Assembly (NCBI RefSeq): GCF_004027225.2
Contig: NC_044289.2
Coordinates: 12,176,354-12,240,353, forward strand
Reading direction: 5' to 3'
Source: Strigops habroptila
Lineage: Eukaryota; Chordata; Aves; Psittaciformes; Psittacidae
DNA: 64,000 nucleotides
The notes beneath the pieces are model-generated. The model was not told the DNA's origin. It did no database searches and saw only the letters and a list, made by a program, of their open reading frames with translations. This document shows positions 50,101-61,900 of this stretch, piece after piece. The position numbers and the translations under genes are program-made. Each line of letters begins with the position of its first letter. Position 1 is the first letter of the stretch.

Positions 50101-51747
50101 GGCCAGACAACAGGCAAATGAGAACTGCCATACAGGGGGACGTGATACTTGTTTTTCTGAGCATTATGCCTCACTGAAATGTAGGCTTTGGCCCATGCAG
50201 GGTCCCAGTCACACCAGGGCTTGCTCTCCCTGCTTCTCTCAAGGCCATTCTAGATAGCTGACTTTCACTAGCCTTAGGGTAGACAGAGCTCAGCACCTCT
50301 GGAGGGTGGAATTCAATATACACAGTTGCTACAACCTTTTCAAAGTCCTTCCTCTTCTCTGTGCTATTTCTTATGTCCCTAAGCTCTGGGGCAGTTTCAC
50401 ATGTGGGTGAGCCAAATGCTCATTTCATGTTAAAGTTGCCTTTCTCTTGGATGATGTGCCTCAGCCATCTGTTTGTCTGCTTCTCCTAAAACTAGAGGAG
50501 CAGTTTTGCCAGGGGCTGAAAAATCACCTGCTTGTACCTCCCCCAGAACTTGATAAATGGGGACGAAACCCCTTTTTGTAAAAGCAAAAGGAGACTCCAT
50601 ACAGTGAGTGGGATGAGAGAGAGCATAGAAATCCTGCTACAAAGGGCTTACAGGAAATTGGGGATGGTTCATTAGCTCTCTGACTACATGTCTTGCTATG
50701 GAATGAAAGGAATAGCAAAACTTTAGTTAGGGATGGCAGGTGTTGCTATTCTAAAAGGATTTTATTTCCTACCTGCAAGGGCTGGTGCTGTGTAAATGCA
50801 GACAGAGCAAAAGTCTGCTTTCTGATTTCCTTGTGAGAAAGAACTCACTAACCTCAGTTCTTTCTTTTCCCATTAAGATATCTGCAGAGAGGTTTAGTTA
50901 AAAGTAAAATCAATTGATACAGCGTGTCAGTGGTCAGCCATGGAGCTCAGAACAAGCATGGCTGTTCTCACTCTCCCTGGGCACCTCTACCCTTCTCTAT
51001 CTGTTTCCCTTTGCATTTTCTCCTCTGACCTCAGCAGTCTGCAGCCCTGTTTCTCTTTCCCTGGTAATTTCAGCTCTTCACCCCTTAGCCTGGTAAGTAT
51101 TGCTCTGTTAAACTGCTGAAGCTTCTGCTTGCTAAGCTGACCCGAGAGGCTGTGGTGTTCCTTCTGCTGCCTGCAAGCTGCTTGCCCTTGCTGACTAGAA
51201 ATGGCAGTTGAACAAGTCACCCCTGGAAAGTGCTTAAGAGCAATCAGGAGCTGGAGACTTTCAGCACTTGGGTTGAACTGCATGACAGTGCTTGCATGGA
51301 AGGAGTCCTGGGGGTGAGGCTGAGATGGTCTGTAAAGCTGTGGCACAGGTGGACCTGCCATTGTCCTGTATTTTGGCCAGTTTATGAAGCTGCTGTCTCC
51401 TTAGTGGAGATGCAGCAACTTAGTGGTAGTGCAACAACTAAGTTAAAGTCTCTCTTGGCTTAATACTCAGGCAATGGACAGGGAGTGTTCACTGGTTCAA
51501 TGTCTCCTCTCACAAAGTGTGCTGAACAGCCCAAGAACTTCTTAAACCCCTTTAGGATCCATCACAAACACATTCCCTTTTTACTCCTTGTTCTGGAGCA
51601 TCACTGATGTGTCTGAACACCTTGCTTCTGCAGATCCTGCTCGTCTCGGATTATTTCTATGCCTTCCTCCGGCGGGAATACTACCTCACTCATGGACTCC
51701 ATTTGACAAGGCCAGATGGGACAGAAGCCATGCTTGTTTTGAAGTAA
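37837..51747 (+). CDS. PIGU: PIGU, GPI transamidase complex subunit U; twelve coding exons, complete
   Basis: Exons: 37837-37966, 39976-40040, 41279-41338, 42294-42356, 43685-43794, 44167-44267, 46049-46146, 46520-46674, 47165-47308, 47654-47778, 49592-49734 and 51634-51747. All eleven introns are GT-AG and all phases agree. The total is 1308 bp, 435 residues plus stop, the human length. The protein begins [20 protein letters not shown] and ends TEAMLVLK. Conserved blocks read in order are [20 protein letters not shown] (exon 2), [20 protein letters not shown] (exons 5-6), [20 protein letters not shown] (exon 7), [12 protein letters not shown] (exon 8), [20 protein letters not shown] (exon 9), [18 protein letters not shown] (exon 10) and [20 protein letters not shown] (exon 11). 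Many hydrophobic membrane segments alternate with short loops. In eukaryotes PIGU (yeast Cdc91) is an ER membrane subunit of the complex with PIGK, GPAA1, PIGS and PIGT that attaches GPI anchors to proteins, and is thought to help recognise the lipid. The gene is intact; introns carry one CR1 and little else. Confidence 0.98.
38294..38645 (-). mobile_element. CR1 LINE fragment, 3' end, inverted, in PIGU intron 1
   Basis: It begins 'ggaatcacagactggtttgt' and extends further into the element than the other copies, through ttaggccccttt and gctgctctaagg. Open frames across it are LINE remnants. Confidence 0.9.
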
Positions 51748-53280
51748 GGATAGTGCCCACCATTCCCGGGACATGGACCACTCTAAGGAACATGCAAAGC
51801 TTGAGGTGTGTGGGGTGGGTGGGGAAGGTTCCCTGGATGAGGTCTGACTTTGGGAATGATGCCTGCTGAAAGAAAGGGCTGAGGTTCTTCTGGGAATACC
51901 CTCCTGAGCTATGGGCTCAGTGCAGAGACTAAGAGCTACGAGTAGGAGCTGCAGTGCCTCCGTTGGAACATCTCCCTTCTTCCCTAAGCTGTGCTTTTCA
52001 CTGCGACCTCAGCCATCACCTCGGGGCAGTCCAGCAGGAACTGGAGCAAGCACCTGAGCTAAAATCAGGGCTGCATCTCTGGCCCAGGAAGAGCTCAGAC
52101 CCTAAACTGTTCACTTTACTGTTACTGCTTCTGGAGATGTTTGCTTCTCCAGGAAATTTCCCCTTCACTGCTTTGACCAGTAACGCTCCTGCTTGGCACA
52201 AGGCAATCTCTAGGTACCTGGTTGCTAAGCTCTGGCTGCAGCAGCCACGTGTTGGTTCTGCTGTGGGATCTGGAAGAATGGTGTGTGCTCCCATGCAATA
52301 GGTGAAACGAATGGGTGACCAAGGATGACTGACCTGTTGGAAGGAGGACGGCTGGAGCTGCTGCCACAGGTAATAATCTTGGTGCTCAGACCCTACTAAG
52401 AACTGGAACTGGGGTGGAAAGCAGGGTGGGCACCAGGTAACTGCTATATCCTGTTGAAGCAACAGAGACACCTTCATCTCAGGAGCTGCAGACAGGAGCA
52501 TTACAGGGTCTCAGAAGAAGGCACTACTGTGCAGATAGGCTCCTGCTACTCCTTGTTTTTGTAGGGTAGCAAAGCCAGCAGTGCAGGGCTCACACTGTAC
52601 CTTTGTGATTGCCTGGGGCAGCAGCCTGGATGTGGAGAGCGCAAACTGCCAGCCCCAGCTGACACCAGGAGGTGTCAGCATCTCCCCTTAGGGCCCCAGA
52701 CCAAATCCAGAAGGAGCCTCACCTGCTGCTGTGTGGAGTAGTTGCGCTCCAGGTTTTCCACAGCCACTTCACACTACGGGACATGCACTTCCCTGTGTTT
52801 ACCCTCTTGCAAGTAGAGCGATGGTGGCTGCTGGCTGTGTGTGGAGGACTCCACTGAAGTACCCCTTGGTTCCCCCATGGCTCCCATCTATCTGCACTCA
52901 GACCTGCTCACTTGGGGGCTGCTGCTACTGCTGACCCCATGAATGTGAACCTCAGGCACCTTCTTGCTCTGCTCATTGCGTGGTGGCCCTGAGAAGCAGT
53001 AACTGCAGGGGGAAAGCCTCTCTCTGGTGCTGGGGCAGCAGGCAGGCAGCTTCCTATTGACCCTAAGGGCTGGAAATGTGACAACATCAAACCACAGCTG
53101 GTACAGAGCACCTGAGAGATGGGACATGCCCATGTAAACACATCTCCTTCCTTTCTGGACAGTTAAAACTTTTGCCTTACTGCACTGCTATTGGCGCTTT
53201 GGGGGGGGGTGTTAGTCCAGGGCCAGCTCGGCCCCTCTGGCTGCATAAGAGGAGCATAATAAACTACAATTTTAGACACC
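51748..53280 (+). other. PIGU: PIGU 3' UTR (inferred extent)
   Basis: This follows the PIGU stop and contains no recognised exon. The first canonical plus-strand AATAAA I found is at 53258-53263, followed by GT-rich sequence (ctgtgctctgtgttttg), the expected downstream element. That gives a 3' UTR of about 1.5 kb. A shorter UTR using a non-canonical signal is possible. Confidence 0.45.
53258..53263 (+). terminator. PIGU: Candidate poly(A) signal of PIGU
   Basis: AATAAA with a GT-rich downstream element 30-50 bp on. A second plus-strand AATAAA lies near 54049. Confidence 0.5.
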
Positions 53281-55980
53281 TCCTGTGCTCTGTGTTTTGA
53301 GGGGGTACATGGGGCTCTAGGAGACAGGGAGAGGCACATGGAGGGGTCATGAGTGGATCTGGAAGCAAACACGGGTAGGGAGGGGAAACAATTGGCCCTG
53401 GGGCTGAAGGATGTCAGGAGCTGCTGCCTCCTCCAGCTGCTCCAGCCCAAGATGCTCCTGCCCGGCTGCTGGAGCCCCTCGGGGACACGCTGCCTCAATC
53501 TGCCCGGCCCCCTGCCCACATCCCAGCTCTCTCACCATATACACCAGCAGGTCCAGCTTAAAGTTTGCCCGAGAACAACACTCACAGACACCCAGTTTAG
53601 GGATGACGCAGCCACTCATCCCCCCGGGAGCATCCCACCTGCTCCAGGAGCTGCCACCACAGGCCGGGTACCTGCATCCCAGTCCGACTCCAGACGCTGG
53701 CTCCAAACCCACGCTGGCCTCTCCACCAGTGATCCGAGGTGATGGGGTTGGTCAAGCAGGACTTCACTTTTCCTTCTTCCCCTACACAACGACTGGAGCA
53801 GCGCCTAAAGCCAGCCTGGGCACTGGAGGATGGTGAAGGCAGAGGCCAACCTGCTCTGCCCAGGCCCAGCGACAGCCCTATACAGCTGCACTGACTCCAC
53901 TGCAGGTACCATTCCCATAGATTCAGAAACCACCTCAAGGTCTGCACTGCCACAGAGCAGCCTTTGTCCTTTAGACATACATGTGGCTATTTGTAACTAT
54001 TAAAGTTTTACCACACAAAGTCCACGCACTGCAATTCCTTAAAAGAATAATAAAATCATTGTTTATAAATCTAATCTTAGTCCATAGAGGCTCAGATTAA
54101 CATGTTAGAGAAAAAGAAATGCAGAACTTAACTACGAATTTCTGCTTAAACATAAGCAAAGGATATTTCCCAAGTATAAAGTGCACCTTTTATAACAGAT
54201 TCAAAACAAACCCAAACAACAATAACAGAATTACATTGTGCTGAACAATACTTGATTTTATGCAGATAAGGGAGACAAATGCCTTTCTGATGTTCATTCT
54301 TGAAGCATAATAAGTTCTTTAAAAGCCTTTAAAGAGGTCCTGTCGCCTTCCGATAGCCACCTGGTACACCTGCAGATGTGAACTACTGTTCAGGATGAGC
54401 AGCTGAGGTTGCACTGCATCACCTTTAGACACGAGCTCAGGTACAGAAGGAAGCAGCAGAGCACATACCAACTTCTGGTTATTTCAACTAAAGAAATCTG
54501 AGTTAAGCATGTGAACACTCATCCTCCTTCCCTCTGCCTAACAGCTATGGGTTCCTGTGACAAAAAGGGCAAAGGAAACGTAACGACATGAAGAGAGTTC
54601 TGAGGTTCTCTCACAGGGACTTCCCTTTGTGTTAGTTTTCAGAAACTAACCTGGTTACCCATCCTGGCTGTCAGAACAGAGTGCCGAATGCTGCCTTCCC
54701 CACGTCACCTATAAAGATCCAAAGCTTGTTCCAATTTCTGAGCATTGCTGAACCTTTTGATTTGCAATTTTAGTTTTGAGGATGGGCTTTTTCAAGCTTT
54801 TAGCTTTTTCTTTACTGAAAGCAGCCTTCCTCTTAGACCTGAGTAAAAGATAAGAGGAAAAAGATCTTCCTCCTTCACTTTTCCAACTGGACGGATGCTT
54901 AGCAATACTCACATTAGTACTGCCAGTAAGGTGAAAATGGAAGTACCCTTATAGTTCTACAAAGGAGAGATAAAGGACACAAGAACAGCAATCAGAGATC
55001 CAGGAGACAAAGGGAAGGGACCCAAGAATGGAGGAATACCTGAAGAGCCTGCCTAGTACAGTGTAATGCAGAAACAAGGTGCACTTAGAGCAAGGACAAG
55101 CGGCACCAGTGCAGCATCCTGCTGGGATGCACTAGCTGTGCCCAGGACACGTGGCCGTCTGCCTTGACAAACATCCAGGTAGCTCTGCTCTCCTGCAGGC
55201 ACTCAAACAATGGACGTTTTGAGCAGCTTTTGCAGTTCAGTCAGTAAAAATATAACATTCAATGTATCAAAAACACCCTATAAAACAACAAAAAGCTGCA
55301 TGTCACTGCAATGCATTGTTACTTCAATAGGAACTGTGTCACACTTAGAGCAAGAGGCCTGTATCTTCGTCAGCTTTTGGAATACCAGAAAAGTAATCTT
55401 TGGTTATTAAAAAGATTCTCCTCTCCCCTTCTTTTATGTTTTTTTTTTTTTAAAGAAATCAGTTTTACTATTCTTGAAGCTGCCATTTATGGTTATGTCA
55501 ATGTTCTACCACATCACTGTGTTTTCAGGCCATATTTACTCCTGTCTTCTTCAGGTATTGCAGAAAAGAAACCAAACCCCCCCAAGAAACCCCCCTGAGC
55601 TGGGAGTTTTTCTGCCTGTTCATGCACTATCACAATCACCTTAAGGAGGGATGGGGACGAGCAGGAACAGCAACGTGTCGTCAGCACTTCTTGTAATAAC
55701 AAAGAATTGCAATTCTTAAAGTTACTCTTGCTACACAGTGCCAATACATTCAAAAATAACTGAGAATTGAGTCTGCTGGAATAGGTTGTTGGTTTTTTTA
55801 AAAGTTCATTTGGAATATGCACTTTAAATACCCACATTAAAACACACTGTATTGTAAAATGCATTTCTGCATTGTTCAATGAATTCTTAACAGTCCATCC
55901 AACTGGCTTTTAAAGGAGTTGCCGATCAGGTTTACTCATCTTCTGAAGCAGCAGACTTAATAGTGCTAAAAGGACACGGG
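53281..55980 (-). other. SAMHD1: PIGU-SAMHD1 convergent interval, mostly SAMHD1 3' UTR
   Basis: The SAMHD1 stop is at 55981 on the minus strand, so its 3' UTR must start here and run leftward. I found no AATAAA or ATTAAA on the minus strand in this stretch, so the 3' end is not placed. A poly-T run (55441-55451) lies inside. Open frames, including one of 67 codons at 54709-54912, have no recognised similarity. Confidence 0.4.
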
Positions 55981-58900
55981 TTACTTATCAAAAGGAAGCC
56001 TCTGTTCACAGCTGGGTTCTGGAGTTGTCCAGTGTCCATCATCCCTTGCGTTATTCCAGCTTTCCTTCATTGGAATTAGATGAGGGGCAACCACATCACT
56101 ATCCTATTATTGAAAGTCAGAAAACATTAATGATAGTACATCCGCTTTTGCTTTCTATCCTAAAGCAGGGGAAAGGGAGCTCAGTATCAGACTTACTAAT
56201 AAACAAATACATAAAATCCATGGTCCTAGAAACATTGTAAATCAACTGACGTTGAAGACTGCATCCCAAAGATGCTGTACCCAGTGGTGGGGAGTAACAT
56301 TTGATGGGGAGAAAAAAACCAAACCCTATGAGAGAAGCCTTCACCACTAGCAGATCTCTTCTTCCTACATAATTACACAAATCTAGGAGCGTTGGCAGGC
56401 TGGTGTTTTGGGCATTGGTACATGAATCAGAGACATTATTATAAATGTTTCCTCTGAATTTGCCTCATTTAAAAGTTCCTCATTTAAAAAGTGCTGTAAC
56501 CCACCAGCCCCAGGTGCTTCGATGTGCCTTGCGCTGTCTTGAACATAACACTGGTACAGTAATTAGTGTGGTCTAAGGCAGCACTGCTCATCCTTGTCAG
56601 GTATATATGTTAATGTATATAAGTGCTCAGGCAAACACAGACAAGAGAGTGATACACTCTCTAAACTTAGAAATGAGCTGGTGAGATGCGTGTTATGAAG
56701 TTCTGCAATGTGCCAGGGCCTTCAGGATGAATGTGCCTGAACTAGAACATGCTTACAGGATACAACTGTACCCTACGAGCCCCAGGCAGAGAGTGCTTGT
56801 TGCTTGACACATTTGCAAAAACCCCTTATGAATTTAACTGCTCTCAAAAGATGGATACCAGAAGTATGACATAAGACAACTCACACATGTAGTGGAGTGG
56901 CTCCAGTAGCATTTTCTACTGGAAAAAGCTTACTTGATATAACTGCTTCCCTACAGCGATGGATATACTGGAACTACCAGTAAATGGTAACTGTTTTTAG
57001 ATGAAGGAGCCCACCCTCCTGCAAGGGAGGGTGATGTGATGGGGATGCTGGTTCACACATCACCATTTTACAGTCGTGATTGGTACAGGCTTCTCCACCA
57101 TCTTTGGCAGGAGGAATGCAAAGCAAGATGTTTCGACTCCGGGTGTGCTTTAGAGTCTCCATTTCACTTGCCAGGGCAGCTCTGAGGCTGTTCCCAACAC
57201 AAAATGAAACATCAGATGAGCTGTAACAGACCCTCTTCCTCCCTCACAGCTGGAAACTTGTATGTTGAGAGTTGCCAGAAAAGGGAAATGCAGAGAACAG
57301 ATGAGGCCTTGCAGGCAACTCGGACTACAGACTAGCTGCCCAGAGAGCAGAGGTTTGCAGTCTTGTTCCCACAGGTATTTTCCACTCAGAGCAAATAGAC
57401 TGACCATGAATCTGCTGGAGGAGCAGTAAGTTAAATCAGTGCTAATCTATCACTATTTCAGTGAAACCAAAGCACATCCTGACATGAGCCACAATAAAAC
57501 CAGAAGCTAGGTTAGTGAGGAGTGGCTCTGCCACAAAGACAAGGCCAAGTGTCTTAATGGAAGAGTAAGCTTATGGACAAACGTGAAGAGCTTTAAGAAC
57601 AATAAAAATAACAAGTGAATTTGTTACCGGTGGTTTGGTGAAATTATTCTCTATGCACCACTGAATAAAATACTGTTTTGCAGCTGAAACAATATCTGGA
57701 TCCTGATGTTTGCAATAAACCCGAATAACCTGCTCAGCAAAGGTCCTGGGTAACAGCTTTGAAACCTTTGGAATAAAAGAAGAAATAAGCTTTAGCATTT
57801 CTTGGAATTTAGAGACCACTGAACTTCAATTTTTCCATCTGAATACAAACAGAAAGCAGTAAAAGACATCCCACTACAATCCATGAGCTTTATCCAAATC
57901 AATTCTATTTGTCTAAGACTCCCAGTGTATCCAAGTTAAATACTGTTCATATGCAAAGGCTGTCAGAATTCCAGATTATCTTAGTACAACACACACCAAA
58001 GACCTGAAGGACATGGATTCCACAACGTCCCCAGAACCCTGCAAGAACTACCACGAAGGGCTGTAATTGCTTCTATCACAAGCTGCAAAGATGCCCTTTA
58101 GAAGCCAGTTGAGACAAATTAAAAGACTACCTGCTCTTTACTGATTTTGACTGCCTTGGAAGGATCAGCCTTGCAATAGAAGAGAACATTATCAATGGGA
58201 TTCTGTTCTTTCATTCCATAATCCATATTGATAACCTTGCATGTAAAACAAAGAGAATGGCACTTGTTAATGTTTGTCTTTAGTCTTCTCGCAATACACA
58301 CAAAAGGACACACAATATACTTCTGTAAATGACACTAATGAAATAGAACAATAATAATGCATTGAAACACAACTCCAGTTTTCACTATGGCACACAAGGC
58401 CTCTGTCACTGAGAAGTTTTGACTCTGAACCCACTCCAAGAGATACTTACATCAACTACAAAATCTTCAGCCTTTAGTTCCACATTTGGAGGATCCTTTT
58501 CTGGCTTGGATTTAGCAATGCTTTCTGCCAGGCTGTTATTCTGAAAAATAAAGACAGTAACGCAGGTTACATTTATGCACTATCAGGTCTAGACCAAGGC
58601 AACAAAATGCATGACAGAACATGTCACTAAACTAAAGCTTTCATTTCTTCCTAGCTTGACAGACTCTTCTTGCAGCAATCTGGTTACTTGAATCCTTTAA
58701 TACCTTAGACATAAACTTTCTACTAATGTGTAGAAACAAACCAAGCTTAGATAATTGAGAAGATCCAAATGGTGCCAGCCTGTGGAGGAAGAGTTTTACA
58801 TCTGATGACAGGATGAAAGGGAGAGAGTGTCCCTCCAGGATGCTGAAGTCTCCATGAAAGCCCAAAATAATTACCTTCAAGCAATTGTTTTAGCAATACA

Positions 58901-61900
58901 AATGTTCTGCAATTAAGTTCCCAAAGCTGAATACTAAACATTTTTACTGATTCTCCTCTTTTTTTTTGAATGAAGGGCTGCAGAATCTCACCCTCTAATA
59001 AAGCTTTTATTCCTGTACACTGAAACGTGTAAAAAAAAAACCCAAGAGACTGACAAGATCAGTAATGTCATTGATCACTATAAAAAACCCAAAACAAAAC
59101 CAAAGCAGCAAGCTCCCAGGCAAACTTTGGAGGGGATGGTAACTTCAAAGCTGAAACCCACAAGGAGGTTTTGTCTGGTTTTGGACCTGAAAGAGTATTC
59201 CCTGCTGATAGCTTGGCTAAAGCCAGGCAGAGGAGCACGGTGTGATGGGGTGTTCATGGAAACATGGAAGTTCTCATTCAAAGGCTGTGGCTGGGCAAGA
59301 GAGAGCAGGCTGCCTGTTTACACTTGTCCAAGGCTGCTACATTCTGGGGAAGATGCAGGATTTGATGAAGCAAGATTTCCTGGGAACAACTGAGACTCAT
59401 GGGACCGAAGCTGCAAGTGCAGCACAGAGCATCCAGGAGACAGGTCCAGAAGGGAAGGAATTTTTTTATGTCCATTGCAAAGAAAGGGAGACTTCTACAA
59501 AGAGCAGGGAACCACACACGTTGCCAAGCTGTGTGTGGTTTGTTGTGACTCAAGAAGCCAAGAAAAGGTTTAGACTGAGAGCAAACCTAGAAGAAAGAAT
59601 TGCCAGGAGGCAACTGGCAGGAGGCAGCTTGTTTACAAGCTGTTCTATTTCTATTCTGAATCAGAATGTATCATGCTAACTTTCTCCTTTTCTTTGCTGC
59701 TGTTTGTTTGTCCTTTTTTTAAAGTTACCTCTTCCAGTTTGCATTAACTGGAAACGCAGCTTTGAATGCAGGAATTCTGTACCTGGGATGTTCCCCTGGC
59801 TCTGGCCAGCTTGAGGATCACAAAACCACACGAGGCTGTGAGCAATCTCATTGAGTGGAAGATGTCCCTGCTCACTGCAGCGGGTTGGATTAGATGGCCT
59901 TTAAGGCTCCATTGCAACCCAAACTGTTCTATGATTCTAAACATAATGGCATTACAGTCTCTTAAGGAGCAGAACAGACACTATGTCCCATCTAGCCACT
60001 GCTCACCTCCAGCACTTCGGAGGAAGTTGAGCCTCCAACACTACTGCAACAGGCAACTATCCTGAACAGGCTTCCTACACTGATCTCCTCCTCAGAAGGG
60101 CAGAAACTTGACAACCAATGTACAATGTTTCCCCTCCTCTTACTTCCTCCTGCTCTTTTAATACAGAATCTCTTAATGCCACTCTTGCTTAGCTAAAAGA
60201 ACACAAGCAAACCTCTTCAAACAAAAAGATGAGCAGAGCAGTAAGACATCTGGTGGTCATTCTCTAATCTTATTCCTTAAAAGAGCTGAATTAGTTTTGT
60301 TAAGGCCTTCTAGATACAGTCAGGCACTTCTGGAAACTTGGCATGGAAAATTTTAAGCATCACACCTGAAGTTTAGAGACAATTACCTGATGATGTGATA
60401 ACACGTAGCTCATTATCATATATATTATAGCCATTACAAGAAAGCTGAGCCATCTGAAGTAACCTCAGCTCTAACATAACAGTTTGAAATAAGACAACAG
60501 TGGTTAAACCAATGTCAGTGAGTGTTCTGAAAAACAAACACTGGGAAAAATACACCCATGCTCAGGCTAAATATAGAACTCAATACCCAAAAATTCTGAA
60601 GTTATTTAGTTTGACATTTGTTCTCAAAGTAAAGCAAAGTAAATCATAACACAAGTTATGATTCAAAGCAAATGTGTTCCTTATTACTGTGACACTTCAA
60701 TGAACACAAGGTGATAGCAGTAACCTCACTCAGAGGACTCCAACAGTTTTTTACGTAATTTTGTATTTCTCAGAAAAGTTGTGGGTTTTTTTTAAATATT
60801 TCTGCAATAACCAACTTCTGAATTTCCACCTTTCTTCTGGCCGTTTGTAGATAAAACTCTTCCCAGTTTCCCATCACTTGTTTCATGGCTCAGCTGCATA
60901 AAGGCAGGAGAACTTTTGACTCTCTTTTTGGAATAGCAGTTCAGCAGAAAGAAAACCCCAAACCAAACCCACACAGAGATAAGAGAAAAAAAGATGGTCA
61001 GTGACTTAGAGAACATTTTTACAGGGACAGAACCCAGGATCTTCCAGCAATGGACATTACCTGTACAATTTCACTCCTTGTTTTAGGCTGAGTCTCTCCC
61101 AAAAACTTGTATAATTCACGTCGTTCTATTTTACGCAAGATTTCTCGTGCCTCCTTCAGCTCTGGAGAACTTGAGTGCAGAATTTCCAGGTAGATATTAT
61201 CTGCCAAAGTTGCATTGATTGTTGTTAAGTATGTCACAAACCAGGGTCACAGCAAAATGCATGTACAGGGACAAAGGTTAAAGCAACAAGAAAAACTGCT
61301 GGTTCAGGAACCACACTCGCTTTCAGAGAATGACTGGACACACGGAGCCTGACAACTGAGAAGTCACAGCATCATCAGATTCATAATAGTTGGCAGAAAA
61401 ACCAGCCCAATTCTCACCCCTGCAACAAGTTCTACCATGGAAGCTGCTTCCTGTTCTTATTTAGCCAGTCTTGCCCAGCAGAATATCCTGAGCCCTAGCA
61501 CTAACTGGCTCAGGGACAGGGTGCTCTATCTTGTAAAAGAATAAAGTACTTCCATTAAACCTTCCAGATTTCTCAGACTTCAGATGCTAGCATCAAAGTC
61601 CCCCTCCTGTCTCCACATGACAGTGAAGTACTCAGTGTGTTTCCCACCATCAATATGAGCAGCAAGACACAGGTTTCTTTTGATGTGGCTTCAGAGCAGA
61701 GAAGTTATTTTTGGCTCTCCTAAGAGATTGCTGCTGTCAGGATGCTGCTTGCCTTTCACAACCAACACAGCTGCACTCGTGTATATTCACATTCCCCAGC
61801 CAAAAATACCCTAGGCAGCTTTGACACGTGCTGCAATATCCTGCCTAAGACCACAACTGGCTTAAGAGGCAACCAACACACTCCAGAAGCAAGTTATAAA

